Shown: positions 63,872 to 64,000 of the stretch, one piece after another
Numbering within the stretch: the first letter of the stretch is position 1
Layout of the letters: each line of letters opens with the position of its first letter
The notes under the pieces: model-generated
The model's database searches: none
Told to the model about the DNA's origin: nothing
What the model saw: only the letters and a program-made list of their open reading frames with translations
Translations under genes and position numbers: made by a program
From: Pararhodobacter aggregans
GTDB lineage: Bacteria; Pseudomonadota; Alphaproteobacteria; Rhodobacterales; Rhodobacteraceae
Length of the DNA stretch: 64,000 nt
Direction: 5' to 3'
NCBI RefSeq assembly: GCF_003075525.1
Contig: NZ_QDDR01000008.1
Location: 207,143 to 271,142 of the forward strand

Positions 63872-64000
63872 TCACCACCCGAACAGGAGGGTGAGTCCGG
63901 TCTGTCCGCCGTTTTGGCTGACGGCGGCGTTGGTGTTCTGGCCGAACTGGAAGAGGCCATAGGCGTTGTTGCCGCCGGTCTGGCTGACGGTGCCGGTATG
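63872..64000 (-). CDS. Curlin-repeat protein, C-terminal part
   Basis: Only the last 42 codons are inside the window; the 5' end is beyond the right edge. The sequence HTGTVSQTGGNNAYGLFQFG, QNTNAAVSQNGG, QTGLTLLFGW shows the curlin repeat rhythm of Q-x-G-x-x-N and N-x5-Q. Such CsgA/CsgB-like proteins form extracellular amyloid fibres. The stop is at 63872. Whether it is the major or minor subunit cannot be told. Confidence 0.85.
   Translation of the reverse strand, partial: HTGTVSQTGGNNAYGLFQFGQNTNAAVSQNGGQTGLTLLFGW

Overview
The window is a high-GC, densely packed chromosomal segment from an alphaproteobacterium of the Rhodobacterales (Rhodobacteraceae/Paracoccaceae sense). The evidence is a circularly permuted two-piece ssrA gene with a Rhodobacter-like tag, alpha-type SspB, a ChpT-like phosphotransferase, OlsBA, a photolyase / phospholipid methylase / trgAB block like that of Rhodobacter sphaeroides, and long spurious antisense reading frames typical of such GC content. 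I cannot name the genus. No insertion sequence, prophage, integrase or CRISPR array was seen; this is mostly core genome with one accessory-looking glycan/sulfation operon.

Layout. 0.1-5.5 kb: protein-tagging genes bpt, ybaK-like and sspB, a VWA protein, the permuted ssrA gene with a clear promoter, a potassium-channel-like protein and a GntR regulator. 5.6-11.2 kb: PLP enzyme, photolyase, cyclopropane-synthase-like methylase behind a candidate RpoE/ChrR-type promoter, then trgA-trgB. 11.2-15.3 kb: acyl-CoA ligase / DsbA-like / Bcr-type exporter operon divergent from an XRE-cupin regulator. 15.3-20.1 kb: YejA-like binding protein overlapping a tiny entericidin gene, a probable small RNA with its own promoter and terminator, bdhA with a patatin-like lipase, and a DUF502 protein. 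20.2-28.6 kb: one long minus-strand operon with a GT2 glycosyltransferase, an unknown protein, two sulfotransferases, a TPR-glycosyltransferase, a methyltransferase and psuK-psuG.

28.6-36.4 kb: rplU-rpmA, acetyltransferase, obgE-proB-proA, chpT-like gene, DUF3553 and olsB-olsA (ornithine lipids). 36.4-42.5 kb: pgl-zwf with a candidate LacI-type operator, HNH nuclease, esterase, AlkA-like glycosylase and pgi, followed by a Rhodobacterales-type hairpin repeat. 42.5-50.3 kb: a divergent pair of alkaline-phosphatase-superfamily enzymes (one choline sulfatase), an unknown gene with a long AT-rich leader, a giant DUF2339 membrane protein, rpe and a LuxR-type solo. 50.5-59.7 kb: tsf-rpsB, a second OlsB-like acyltransferase, bamE, the yceD-rpmF-plsX-fabH-ihfA-merR cluster, tRNA-Pro(GGG) and a double-length dCTP deaminase. 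59.7-64 kb: TDT-family transporter, glk, M48 peptidase, VOC protein and the edge of a curli-type locus.

Functional themes: substrate marking for Clp proteases (ssrA, SspB, Bpt within 4 kb); glucose entry into the Entner-Doudoroff/pentose phosphate routes (glk, pgi, zwf, pgl, rpe spread over the window); membrane lipid tailoring (olsBA, cfa/ufaM-like, plsX, fabH); oxidative/photo/tellurite stress (photolyase, methylase, trgAB, TDT transporter); and PHB turnover (bdhA plus lipase). The parts least explained by known families are the sulfotransferase/glycosyltransferase operon, the small RNA at 17.4 kb and the AT-rich leader at 45.6 kb. All functional calls are from reading the sequence and family knowledge; nothing was searched.
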